Assembly (NCBI GenBank): GCA_030562195.1
Contig: CM060202.1
Location: 28,506,317 to 28,570,316, forward strand
Source: Nipponacmea schrenckii
Taxonomy: Eukaryota; Mollusca; Gastropoda; Lottiidae
DNA length: 64,000 nt
Reading direction: 5' to 3'
Position 1 is the first letter of the stretch. Every line of letters starts with the position of its first letter. A program made the translations under genes and the position numbers. The notes beneath the pieces are model-generated. The model worked only from the letters and a program-made list of their open reading frames with translations. It did not search any database and was not told the origin of the DNA. Shown in pieces: positions 12,365-21,973 of the stretch.

Positions 12365-12890
12365 AAAGAATCTCTTATGAGTCTTTCTTGATATCAAAAA
12401 TATCACCACAAGTCAATATATAGAGAATTCCTTACAAGTCTTTCTTGATATCAAAAATATCACTACAAGTCAATATATAGAAAATCTCTTATGAGTCTTT
12501 TTTGATATCAAAATATCACCACAAGTCAATATATAGAGAATCTCTTATGAGTCTTTCTTGATATCAAAAATATCACCACAAGTTGATATAGAGAATTGCT
12601 TACAAGTCTTTCTTGATACCAAAAATATCATCACAAGTTGATATAGAGAATTGCTTACAAGTCTTTCTTGATACCAAAAATATCATCACAAGTTGATATA
12701 GAGAATTGCTTACAAGTCTTTCTTGATATCAAAAATAATACCAAAAACATCATCACAAGTTGATATAGAGAAATGCTTACAAGTCTTTCTTGATATCAAA
12801 AATAATACCAAAAATATCATCACAAGTTGATATAGAGAATTGCTTACAAGTCTTTCTTGATATCAAAAATAATACCAAAACTAGAACTGT
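12365..12890 (+). repeat. 60-73 bp minisatellite
   Basis: Eight to nine units contain 'agtctttcttgatatcaaaa' and 'tatcaccacaagt(c/t)(a/g)atata'. Later units gain an extra 'aataataccaaaaa' insertion, raising the period from ~60 to ~73 bp. The array runs almost to the assembly gap. Confidence 0.9.
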
Positions 12891-12949
12891 GAACAGCTCC
12901 GAGCGTGGCAACTGTGCGTTATCCCATGGATTTCGAACATTTTGAAACT

Positions 12950-13449
12950 NNNNNNNNNNNNNNNNNNNNNNNNNNNNNNNNNNNNNNNNNNNNNNNNNNN
13001 NNNNNNNNNNNNNNNNNNNNNNNNNNNNNNNNNNNNNNNNNNNNNNNNNNNNNNNNNNNNNNNNNNNNNNNNNNNNNNNNNNNNNNNNNNNNNNNNNNNN
13101 NNNNNNNNNNNNNNNNNNNNNNNNNNNNNNNNNNNNNNNNNNNNNNNNNNNNNNNNNNNNNNNNNNNNNNNNNNNNNNNNNNNNNNNNNNNNNNNNNNNN
13201 NNNNNNNNNNNNNNNNNNNNNNNNNNNNNNNNNNNNNNNNNNNNNNNNNNNNNNNNNNNNNNNNNNNNNNNNNNNNNNNNNNNNNNNNNNNNNNNNNNNN
13301 NNNNNNNNNNNNNNNNNNNNNNNNNNNNNNNNNNNNNNNNNNNNNNNNNNNNNNNNNNNNNNNNNNNNNNNNNNNNNNNNNNNNNNNNNNNNNNNNNNNN
13401 NNNNNNNNNNNNNNNNNNNNNNNNNNNNNNNNNNNNNNNNNNNNNNNNN
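12950..13449. other. Assembly gap (500 N)
   Basis: Exactly 500 N, the usual placeholder for a gap of unknown size. Sequence on both sides is unique-looking and not coding. Every ORF crossing it is an artefact. Confidence 1.
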
Positions 13450-13587
13450 CATTATCTCAGAAATTCTGCAAGAAAATGCAATTTCAGACATCAAATTTCA
13501 AATCTAGACCAAAAATTAGTCAAAAATGGGCATGCAAAAACCCCCAAAGGAAGGGAGAAAGAGGATTTCTAAAAATAGAACGAACTA

Positions 13588-14853
13588 CCGTATATTTCCG
13601 TGTATAATGCGCAGGTTTTTGCCATAAAATGGGCCCAACAAAGAGGGGGTGCGCACTATATACGGGTAAATAAATTTGGAGTATTTTTTCCCAACGAAAA
13701 TGCTGCAAGTCGATGTTAAGGATCCGCCATTTTGTCTTCCTTCATCGACACTCGCGGTAAAATTGATTTGTGTAAAAGATTGAATTATGATTTTAATAAC
13801 GGCCCAATATGATTAATATCTTATAAATTAAATATTTATTGTTAAATATTTGAACAAAACTAAAATGATTCAAGTTAATAACTTTGTTTTTAAAATGGAA
13901 AATGTTACGTGAAGACGAGAGGTACCAACAAAAATAATGATAACGGGCAAAGCATTTTCAATGGCTTTTATAGTAAGAACAATGGATTGTCATGCTTGAT
14001 GACATGCCTCAATACGTAATCGAGTCTTGCCTGAATAAAAATACGGTTACCAGAATAACTGGGTTTTAATATAATCCATTGTTTTCCTAATTATTCATCA
14101 GATATGATACACAAGGTTCACGCCGTCAATTTTTTCATTTCCGTTGAGAGGCAATACTAGTCGATAAATCTATGCGGGGGGTAAAAGCAGACGATAAAAA
14201 TAAACTATTGAGCGAATCGTGTCACTCCAGCGATAATTAAAGACTTAATTAAGAAAGACAATGATATTTATTTACGTTAAACAAACGAAACAATCACAAT
14301 TAAGTATTCACACAAAAGGAACTGACGCAATATCATGATTATTATTCGCATTATGATTACAAGTATAATGGGGCCTATTAGTCTTACACCAAGTCAGTTA
14401 CCGTTAGACCTTCGAATTCCTGTCAATGATATCTTCTTCAATACGTCTAAGTTTACCGGGTAATTGCACATTTTTCTTCAAGATGAATATCATCCTCGGT
14501 ACCGTAAATTAATAGCATGATACATGATTTCTAAATAACACTCAATAATACCATTACGAGAGATTAGAAGCAATAAATACGGGATTAAAATGGATTTTAT
14601 TATAAAAATAAATAGTAGAAACGTAAGTTGCAGTGGAACATTGTTTATTATAAAAAAAATCTATGAATGGTGACTTACGTATTGACAACTATTTCCCGAT
14701 ATCGGTGTCTGTGAAATGCCAACTTAAAGTCGTATTTTTGCCGCGAAAAGGGGTGCGCACTATACATGGGTAAATGAATTTTCCCCGATTTTGCGGAGGC
14801 AAGGAAGGGGTGCGCATTATACATGCCTGCGCACTATATTCGGAATTATACGG
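13588..14853. mobile_element. Non-autonomous DNA transposon with TIRs
   Basis: Both ends carry imperfect ~28 bp terminal inverted repeats ('ccgtatatttccgtgtataa' at the left; the complement of the right end reads 'ccgtataattccgaatatag', then 'tgcgcagg' on both). The element is flanked by TA on each side (13586-13587 and 14854-14855). Subterminal 'gtgcgcactatatacgggta'-type motifs recur at 13651, 14755 and 14817. No transposase ORF is present in its 1266 bp, so it is a non-autonomous TA-targeting element whose superfamily I cannot fix. Confidence 0.8.
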
Positions 14854-14924
14854 TAAATTCGTATACAATCATTAGCATAAAATGTTTTACTGGTCCGAGT
14901 CCTATATAGTACAATGTTAAGAGT

Positions 14925-14934
14925 GAAAGTAAAA
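14925..14934 (+). promoter_or_regulatory. ISRE/IRF-like element, copy 1
   Basis: The sequence 'agtgaaagtaaaagtagg' contains GAAAGTAAAA, one base from the GAAANNGAAA core recognised by IRF factors. It lies ~209 bp upstream of the TATA box and is conserved at the matching place in copy 2. In vertebrates ISREs of this kind drive IFIT genes. Function here is inferred. Confidence 0.45.
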
Positions 14935-15133
14935 GTAGGATATTTCCTGTGAACTATCAATAGATCATTAGAACATCATACCATATGAAGTAACTTTAGG
15001 TGTAGCCATTAAACCGTGAACTTTATTATATCTTGTTCCCTTATATTGCCTGTTGATGGATTTTGATTCTATGTGGTTTCTATGGACTATATATCAGTAA
15101 TATTCTATATGAATACTAAAGGAAACACATTGG

Positions 15134-15141
15134 TATAAAAG
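15134..15141 (+). promoter_or_regulatory. TATA box of IFIT-like gene 1
   Basis: TATAAAAG within 'ttggtataaaagacatctaa', conserved with copy 2 (23634). It predicts a start site near 15165, followed by a short untranslated exon. Confidence 0.5.
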
Positions 15142-15164
15142 ACATCTAATATAACTGAAGGTAA

Positions 15165-15316
15165 CAATATAGATATTAATTTCTTTTAGTTTTAATATAC
15201 TACGACAGCTGGCTGGGTAAAGGAAGTTGCTATTTAAGCTGAGTAATGGTGGTCTCATGTAAGCAGTATTGTGACACAATAACCTTTTCTTCACAGATTT
15301 ACTTCATCTGCAGAAG
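15165..15316 (+). other. Probable 5'UTR exon 1 of IFIT-like gene 1
   Basis: It begins ~30 bp after the TATA box and ends at a donor 'ctgcagaag|gtagaa' that is identical in copy 2 (23816). The only long exon downstream begins with a clear acceptor at 15701. A two-exon layout with a short leader exon matches vertebrate IFIT genes. Boundaries are predictions. The 66-residue antisense ORF here is conserved only because the region is duplicated. Confidence 0.4.
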
Positions 15317-15700
15317 GTAGAAGAAAGGATATTTTAGGCTTTTTTCTTTTTTTGAGAAGGATGGGGGGGGGGGATTGGTTCACAGACAATTCTTTCCTTG
15401 TGTAAATCATTAAGAAACTGTTTTGGGAGACAGACCAGCCTTTCTTTTCAGCGTTAGATGGTACAGGCTTAGTCCTGTCCTTTTAAAATTTTTGCCAATC
15501 TCTATTTACCTAATCCCAATGTTCAGTAGAGAGCAACTGTTGTAATCTGATCAATAGCAATATCATCAGTTGGTAGTTGACAATTTCACTTTATTTTACA
15601 GATCAGCTCAGTAGAATGTAGCCCATCTTGTGCCCATGAACATAATTTTCTTCTTTTTCCAGATCTTCTGCTCATCTCTTATTTCTGTTGTATTTTTCAG

Positions 15701-18109
15701 ATCATGGAATTTGATGAAGAATACAAGCAGTTTCTACAAGATCTTCACCAATTTCCTAATTATTTTCAAATGGGAACTGAAAAGTGTGGTTCCAAGTTTT
15801 GGAAGAAAATAGCCCAAAGATTAAAGGATGAAAGAGAGGATCTTCCAGAATTTAGTGATTTGGTTCAAATAAAAAATAAGAATTTGGAAGCATGTATCTC
15901 ATACAATTTAGGTGATGTAGAAAAGGCAGAAAAGATAATTTCACAAGTGTTGGAGGATACAAACTCTTCCAGCATCAATGCATGTACTATGATGGCCATA
16001 TTGAGCTACAAAAAAGGAGAGATCACAAAAGCTAAGAGACTTTTAAGCCATATTAAAAAATTAGCAGCTGATCCATTCAATATTGATGTAGCAAAATCAG
16101 AGTTGGCCTATGCATATACAAGACTTAACCCAATATTTTATAAAAAAGCTATTGCAGTATATACAGATGCTGTTGAAAGAAATCCAAACAACTTTCCATG
16201 GAAATTTGGTTTAGGTGTTATTTATAGAAGATGTATAAATACATCTGTCCTGGTAATGCATCCAGACTTAAAGTTGGAGACCTGCTTTAATGAAGCTGAA
16301 AGACACCTGAAATATGTTAAAGAAAACTGCACTGATCGGTTATTGAAAGCAAGATCATATATTGAGCTGGCTGATCTATACGCGATGGCAAATGCTAATG
16401 AAAAGCTAATGAAAACTGATAAAGACACAATTATAGATTTAGTTCACAAAGGGGTTCAATGTCTACCAAATAACACCACCATATTAATGAGAGCTGGAAG
16501 AATTCTCAGACATTGTTTCCAATTTAAAGAGGCTGAAGAGTTACTTCAAAAAGCTTACGAAATCTCACCTAATTCTTACATTTGTCAACAACTTGGTTTG
16601 ATTCGGAAAAACTCTTTAATACATCAGTATAGACAATCAAAGGAATATCAAAATGAAGGTTCTTCTTTCCCATCTTCCTCTGCACCACAGCAACAATTTC
16701 ACAACGAAAAGTTGGAATTCCAGGCAGCAAAAACATCTTCTGATGGTCCTACTCAGACAGAAAAGGAACTGGCTGAAACATTGTCAAAAGTGTCTCTGAA
16801 TGACTCGAAAACCCATGAAAATGTACCAACAACAGCAACAGTTCAGCATAATGAGCCAATTACAATGACGATACTGATAAACTCACCAGGGAAAGAAACT
16901 TTTGACCCAGAATTATCCAGAAAACTAGAGTCTTGCATTGATCTGTTCAGGCAGTCAGCTGATCTAGGACAAGGGTGTAACTTGGCTGTGTATTATGAAT
17001 GGGGAATCACCTTATTACAGATGACACCTACCAAGTTTGATGAAGTGATGGAGAAATTCAACTACATTTTGGAAAATGATACTTCTCCATTTCAGCGCTA
17101 CAAATGCTACGAGCAATATGGGATATGTAAATTACGAATGAGTGAGTCAAACGAATTTGATGAAATTTCGAGAGAGGATTATCGTCAAAGTGCCGTAGAA
17201 ATGTTTAGAAGAGCAATAAGTTGCTGGGCATATTGTCAAAAATTAAATCTAAGCACACATTTCGATGATGCTGAAGGCAATTGTACTTCATTGAAATCCA
17301 TCCGCGAAATTATTTTGGGAGAAGATTCAAAGCAAGGAACAAAACCAAAGAAAGATATGGCAAGTCTGTATTACATGGTGAAACAGTACGGTTCTTCTCT
17401 GAGTCTGTATCAAGAAGTCCATGAGGAGCTTCAACGTACCTCCAATACAGACACTGACAGTGAAGTTATTAAAGGTATTATCAACAATCATATACAGCTT
17501 AAACAATTCACAGGTATCCTTGACATGCTGGCTCTTCTTTTGTGTTCTGCAGAAGGTCTTCAGTGTCTGGAGTTCAAAACTGACGTACTGACACAGTTGA
17601 TGTACCATTCAATAGATACCAATGACTACCTTCTATCAGAATCAGTTTTTAATTTTGAAAAAAATCCAAATGAAGAATATGATAGTGATGTTGCAATAAT
17701 TTTCAACGCAGATGATAAAATTATGAAAAAGACAGGAGCCACTGTGCAGAACTGGTTGTGTGCTTTCAGCAAGTCTGGTCTAAAGGTGATTAAAAGTTCT
17801 GAGACAGCAGCAAATCTACCCGGATTGGAAGAACAGATTAAACTCATCTGTAACAGTAAAATGGCCATCTTCATCCTGGCCAACGACAATCCAACAAAGT
17901 TGACCTACTTAATGAATTCAGCATTAGAAGCCCGGTGCAGTGATGACTATGTCTTGAAGAAGATTTTGCCAATCAGCATCAATGATGGAATGGTTCCTGA
18001 TATTTTGAAGTCTTTTAGATCTTTGAAGTTTACTCAAGCTCCAAATACTGTAGATGAGCATGAGAAATCAGATTTCTTGAAAACTTTCAGTGATATATAT
18101 TTACAGTAA
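15701..18109 (+). CDS. IFIT-like TPR protein with C-terminal TIR-like domain, copy 1
   Basis: The single coding exon starts after acceptor 'tgtatttttcag|atcATGG' (acceptor at 15700, ATG 15704) and encodes 801 residues. Residues ~55-300 hold TPR-like helical pairs, with blocks such as KKGEITKAKRLLSHIKKLA and FQFKEAEELLQKAYEISPNS. A polar linker spans ~307-389, and further TPR-like helices ~395-640 include NLAVYYEWGITLLQM. The overall plan resembles IFIT (interferon-induced, TPR) proteins, which bind foreign RNA or act as scaffolds in the cytosol. Residues ~656-785 (17669 onward) look TIR-like: a YDSDVAIIF first strand, then GLKVIKSSETAANLPGLEEQ as a box-2/BB-loop analogue, then SKMAIFILAND as the next strand. 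The Glu expected for TIR NADase activity is not evident. No signal peptide or membrane segment is seen. Assignment as IFIT-like is fairly secure; the TIR-like call comes from motif reading. Confidence 0.85.
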   Translation: MMEFDEEYKQFLQDLHQFPNYFQMGTEKCGSKFWKKIAQRLKDEREDLPEFSDLVQIKNKNLEACISYNLGDVEKAEKIISQVLEDTNSSSINACTMMAILSYKKGEITKAKRLLSHIKKLAADPFNIDVAKSELAYAYTRLNPIFYKKAIAVYTDAVERNPNNFPWKFGLGVIYRRCINTSVLVMHPDLKLETCFNEAERHLKYVKENCTDRLLKARSYIELADLYAMANANEKLMKTDKDTIIDLVHKGVQCLPNNTTILMRAGRILRHCFQFKEAEELLQKAYEISPNSYICQQLGLIRKNSLIHQYRQSKEYQNEGSSFPSSSAPQQQFHNEKLEFQAAKTSSDGPTQTEKELAETLSKVSLNDSKTHENVPTTATVQHNEPITMTILINSPGKETFDPELSRKLESCIDLFRQSADLGQGCNLAVYYEWGITLLQMTPTKFDEVMEKFNYILENDTSPFQRYKCYEQYGICKLRMSESNEFDEISREDYRQSAVEMFRRAISCWAYCQKLNLSTHFDDAEGNCTSLKSIREIILGEDSKQGTKPKKDMASLYYMVKQYGSSLSLYQEVHEELQRTSNTDTDSEVIKGIINNHIQLKQFTGILDMLALLLCSAEGLQCLEFKTDVLTQLMYHSIDTNDYLLSESVFNFEKNPNEEYDSDVAIIFNADDKIMKKTGATVQNWLCAFSKSGLKVIKSSETAANLPGLEEQIKLICNSKMAIFILANDNPTKLTYLMNSALEARCSDDYVLKKILPISINDGMVPDILKSFRSLKFTQAPNTVDEHEKSDFLKTFSDIYLQ

Positions 18110-18169
18110 ACAACATTATAGTATAGTTGGGTTGTTTTAGAAGATTTTGTGCTACATTTCGATACAGAT

Positions 18170-18306
18170 TTAAAGGTATACTTCCTCATAGAATGGACAT
18201 AAAATTCTCAAAAGTCTTGAACTTAGTCATTGGATTTTTTGACACCAGGTAAGTCCATTGATGAAAAAAGACTCAGTTTAGCCATGGTTTGTTAGTATAC
18301 CTTTAA
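18170..18306. mobile_element. TTAA-flanked MITE in 3' flank of gene 1
   Basis: A perfect 12 bp palindromic end pair, TTAAAGGTATAC at the left and GTATACCTTTAA at the right, gives TTAA target duplications as for piggyBac-type elements. The 137 bp interior is non-coding. A second relative is at 41959-42297 with the same ends and the same 'cttagaatggacat' subterminal motif. It lies 60 bp after the stop codon, probably in the 3'UTR. Confidence 0.65.
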
Positions 18307-18316
18307 GAATGACAAT

Positions 18317-18322
18317 AATAAA
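18317..18322 (+). terminator. Candidate polyadenylation signal AATAAA, gene 1
   Basis: First canonical AATAAA downstream of the stop of gene 1 (about 210 bp after it). Another occurs at 18787-18792. Usage is unproven. Confidence 0.35.
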
Positions 18323-19630
18323 ATCTCTATAAACAAAACATTTCCAGTAACATACATCTTGTATAAAGCACGAAGAGATTAGGTAAATATAGTTCAAGCT
18401 TTCAAATATATATACAATTTGCTAGATTTTGGTGTAATTTTTTCATAAAACCCCAGAATGGTCCTTTGATAAATTAAGATAAAACCTCATTTTGTTATTA
18501 TTTACTGTAAGGCTACAAATTATTGCGACCTATCTGTGATCGCATTCATTTGTATCCGCATTTTTAAATACATATTTTCAAGTGAATTATATTGAGTTAA
18601 GTATTTAAATTGAGACCGGGTGGGATTAAGTAATTAGGTAATTATCTCTAAATTTGAAACTGATTAATAATCAATGACTTTAAAAAATCAAAAGATTTTC
18701 ACACTTATTAACTATTTAAAAATACCATTGTACATGTGTATCAAATGGACAGATCTATGTTCCAGCGATCAAGTACATGACCACAAAATAAATATACAAT
18801 ACTTTGTTGTGTTTAACCTCAATCAGTCTGTGTTCATTGTGTACATCTGAATTTAAAAGATATATTGATCAAGTGCAAGGATCAAAGCTCGTGAGGATCA
18901 CAGCATTACTATACTGGATCATTGTTGAACTATTTATAAAGTTTGTAATTTAACATGTGTATATTCATTTTATGTTCTCAATTATATTTGTGTTATAACT
19001 CTATGCCATAATTGTTTATATTGTGAGTTTTATTATCATAATGTGTTGTATATTGTATTATTATATCATTATTTATTTAACCTCTTTATGGTGGGGGGGA
19101 GTGTTCTTCTGTGATAATGTTTTCATCATGATTTTGTTTTAGGTTGTCATGATGTTGTTTTCTATTTATTTTTAAATATCTTGTTTGTTATAATTATGAA
19201 ATCTGTGATATATTGATGTTCAGTTAGAATATTACAACATAAAATATCTTAAAATTTATCTTTTCAAATCATGGTAATTTTAGTACTAATGGCATCACCT
19301 GAATAAGAATAATGGTTAAATGCAGCATAGGCATTGACTGTGGCATCTTAAATTTTTCACAGAATTGTCAAGTAGTGCTCACAGTATTAACATTTGAATA
19401 GAAGAGTGAGTGGAGGGGGGGGGGGGGTGAGGGAAGAGTTTGAAAGGCTGGCCACAACTAGAAACCACAACAACCAACAACCCTACAACATAGGGTTATA
19501 AATAGTAAATGACTATGTGCACTATGTTCGGTGTTTAGTATAAAGAGGTCATACATGCAGAGATCAAGAATGTCTAGAATGAGATGTACTGGTGTGTTGA
19601 TATCAGAATATATTAAACTATGGTCAATTA
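18323..19630. other. 3' flank / intergenic
   Basis: AT-rich sequence with homopolymer runs (G-run at ~19415) and no credible ORF. It could be long 3'UTR. It has no counterpart after gene 2. Confidence 0.4.
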
Positions 19631-19634
19631 TTCC

Positions 19635-20455
19635 CACGCATCAACACAATACACTTGAACTCTAAAGTGCATCAACACAATTCACTTTAACTCTAAAATG
19701 CATCAACACAATACACTTTAACTCTAAAATGCATCAACACAATTCACTTTAACTCTAAAATGCATCAACACAATACACTTTAACTCTAAAATGCATCAAC
19801 ACAATACACTTGAACTCTAAAATGCATCAACACAATACACTTGAACTCTAAAATGCATCAGCACAATACACCTTAACTCTAAAATGCATCAACACAATAC
19901 ACTTTAACTCTAAAATGCATCAACACAATACACTTGAACTCTAAAATGCATCAACACAATACACTTTAACTCTAAAATGCATCAACACAATACACTTGAA
20001 CTCTAAAATGCATCAACACAATACACTTTAACTCTAAAATGCATCAACACAATACACTTTAACTCTAAAATGCATCAACACAATACACTTTAACTCTAAA
20101 ATGCATCAACACAATACTTTTTAATGCATCAACACAATACACTTTTACTCTAAAATGCATCAACACAATACACTTTAACTCTAAAATGCATCAACACAAT
20201 ACACTTTAACTCTAAAATGCATCTACACAATACACTTTAACTCTAAAATGCATCAACACAATACACTTTAACTCTAAAATGCATCAACACAATACACTTT
20301 AACTCTAAAATGCATCAACACGATACACTTTAACTCTAAGATGCATCAACACAATTCACTTTTACTCTAAAATGCATCAACACAATTCACTTTAACTCTA
20401 AAATGCATCTACACAATACACTTTAACTCTAAAATGCATCAACACAATACACTTT
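19635..20455 (+). repeat. 31 bp minisatellite, about 26 units
   Basis: Unit 'actctaaaatgcatcaacac' followed by 'aatacacttta'. Most units differ at one or two sites (a/t in 'aatacac/aattcac', t/g in 'ctttaac/cttgaac'). One truncated unit lies near 20120. Confidence 0.95.
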
Positions 20456-20456
20456 A

Positions 20457-20723
20457 ATGGAGAGCTTTTGGATGAATCCACTAAAAACCATTTCACCCTC
20501 TGGATTAAATATACAGTTTGATTCTCAAATAATCCCATTTGTTGCTCCATTCAATAACATTTCTTGCCAAGCATCCCGAATTATCAAAAGATACTATACC
20601 AAATTACAAAATACATTTCCCACTGTTTTTTACAAAAAATTAGTCATAGCTTATTCAAAAAATAAAAATCTACAAGATATACTTGTTCGTGGTAGACTTG
20701 ACTCTATCGATAATGTAGAATGA
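20457..20723 (+). pseudogene. Retroelement ORF fragment (Penelope-like RT tail?)
   Basis: An 88-residue open frame starts at the edge of the minisatellite. It contains PFVAPFN, RIIKRYYTKLQNTFP and KNKNLQDILVRGRL. The last motif resembles the '(N)LRD-LLVR-(A/S)KL' signature that precedes the GIY-YIG region in Penelope-like and related reverse transcriptases. The frame then stops, and no RT catalytic motif or GIY-YIG is present. It is a small truncated remnant. The family call is from memory of motifs and is moderate at best. Confidence 0.4.
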
Positions 20724-20748
20724 CCCAACAGAACTTAATGTTCTCATT

Positions 20749-20842
20749 TTATTACGTATTTCGACTTTGGCGAAAACGTATTGTAATCGTTCGGATTATT
20801 ACGTATTTCGACTTTGGCGAAAACGTATTGTAATCGTTCGGA
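20749..20842 (+). repeat. 47 bp direct repeat, 2 units
   Basis: Two identical units containing 'acgtatttcgactttggcga' at 20749 and 20796 are followed by a ~32 bp poly-T. The motif ACGTATTTCGA reappears inverted at the far ends of the following 1.1 kb repeats ('tcgaaatacgtt' at ~21920 and ~23017). These could be terminal repeats of one element. Confidence 0.8.
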
Positions 20843-20843
20843 T

Positions 20844-20876
<33 letters not shown>

Positions 20877-20877
<1 letters not shown>

Positions 20878-21973
20878 TAATTCTTGGATGAGTTTGCAGA
20901 CAAACTGGTAAAAGGTGCAGAAATTCTAAATCTACAGTTGATCTTAGAATGATTTCTATTATCAAATAAAACAAAACCGGAAGTTCTATCTCTGACAGGA
21001 AGTGAGAACCGGAAGTTCAGGTTTTTTTGCTATAGCAAGTTTATTTTCAGTTCGATTTTGACCGGATTTTCAGATTTGAAAACTTCAATGTATTTGTCAA
21101 CTAACAATTATAGGTTTTATGCAATTAGGTTAAATATTTTATCCACGATTTGCAATTCAATATTCAAGGGTCATCGGCAAAAATTTCAGACCGTGATTTC
21201 TCCTTTAATATAAATGGTAAAATTTTGAAACTTTACCAGTTGATAGGCGATATGTTTATAATTTTTGAAAAAATGTGAAAAAAAAAATTCCACTTCCGGT
21301 TTAGCCTCAAATGACGTAATTACGTAACTTCCGGTCTATAACTGCTAGGTGAAAAGTGAAAACTGTTTTATAAATAACTTGTCAATAGTAATTGATTTGA
21401 CCTAAATAATTAGGTCAAGCTGCCATATCGGCCGCCATTTTGAATTTTCGTTACAATTCTTAAATCCGAAATTCAGACACTACTGATAGACCGATTTTGA
21501 TGAAATTTAGCACATAGATACAATGGATCATTATCTACCTTTTCTTGGAGACCGATTTTCAAATTTCGTATTTTCTTTCGAATTATTTAAATTTTGATTT
21601 TTTCAAAATTAGGTCACTTTAACGGGTACGGAAGATGTGACCCACTTAATCTATGACCTTGAAAATTAGGTCAAATAATATTCAATATATTGTCTACGAG
21701 TAGATATTTTTTAATTTGGCTTACTTAAAAAAATTCATAGAGATAAGTGTACTTAAATACAGCAAAAATTGATAATTTTCATATTTTCGCCATCATTAAC
21801 CGTTACGGAAGGTGTGACCTAATTATTTTATGACTTTGAAAACTAGGTCAAATGATATTCAATATATTGTCTAGATGTAGGTCATTGCAAATTTAGCCTA
21901 CATAATATTTTAAGGCTCTCGAAATACGTTCATAATTGTAAGCAATTCTAGTTTTATTTTTTTTTTTTTTTTT
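20877..21973 (+). repeat. 1.1 kb direct repeat, left copy
   Basis: Starts 'gtaattcttggatgagtttg' after a poly-T and ends 'taagcaattctagttttatt' with its own poly-T. The right copy (21974-23049) matches it with only scattered substitutions. The interior has several 'aggtcaaat.atattcaatat' subrepeats and many frame-breaking stops. I see no transposase. Both copies are non-coding. Confidence 0.9.

Noticed and set aside
12905..13607. Three long ORFs of 190-220 codons
   Set aside because: They consist almost entirely of the 500 N gap; only a few real codons flank it.
15094..15294. 66-residue antisense ORF, repeated at 23594-23794
   Set aside because: It overlaps the conserved promoter/leader exon. 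Its conservation is explained by the segmental duplication, and it has no domain.
17327..17889. Antisense ORFs within the IFIT-like genes (also 28309-28871)
   Set aside because: They are conserved only because the sense coding sequence is duplicated; domains and splice sites support the sense strand.
19635..20455. CRISPR-like regularly spaced repeats
   Set aside because: Units abut with no unique spacers, and the genome is eukaryotic; it is a minisatellite.
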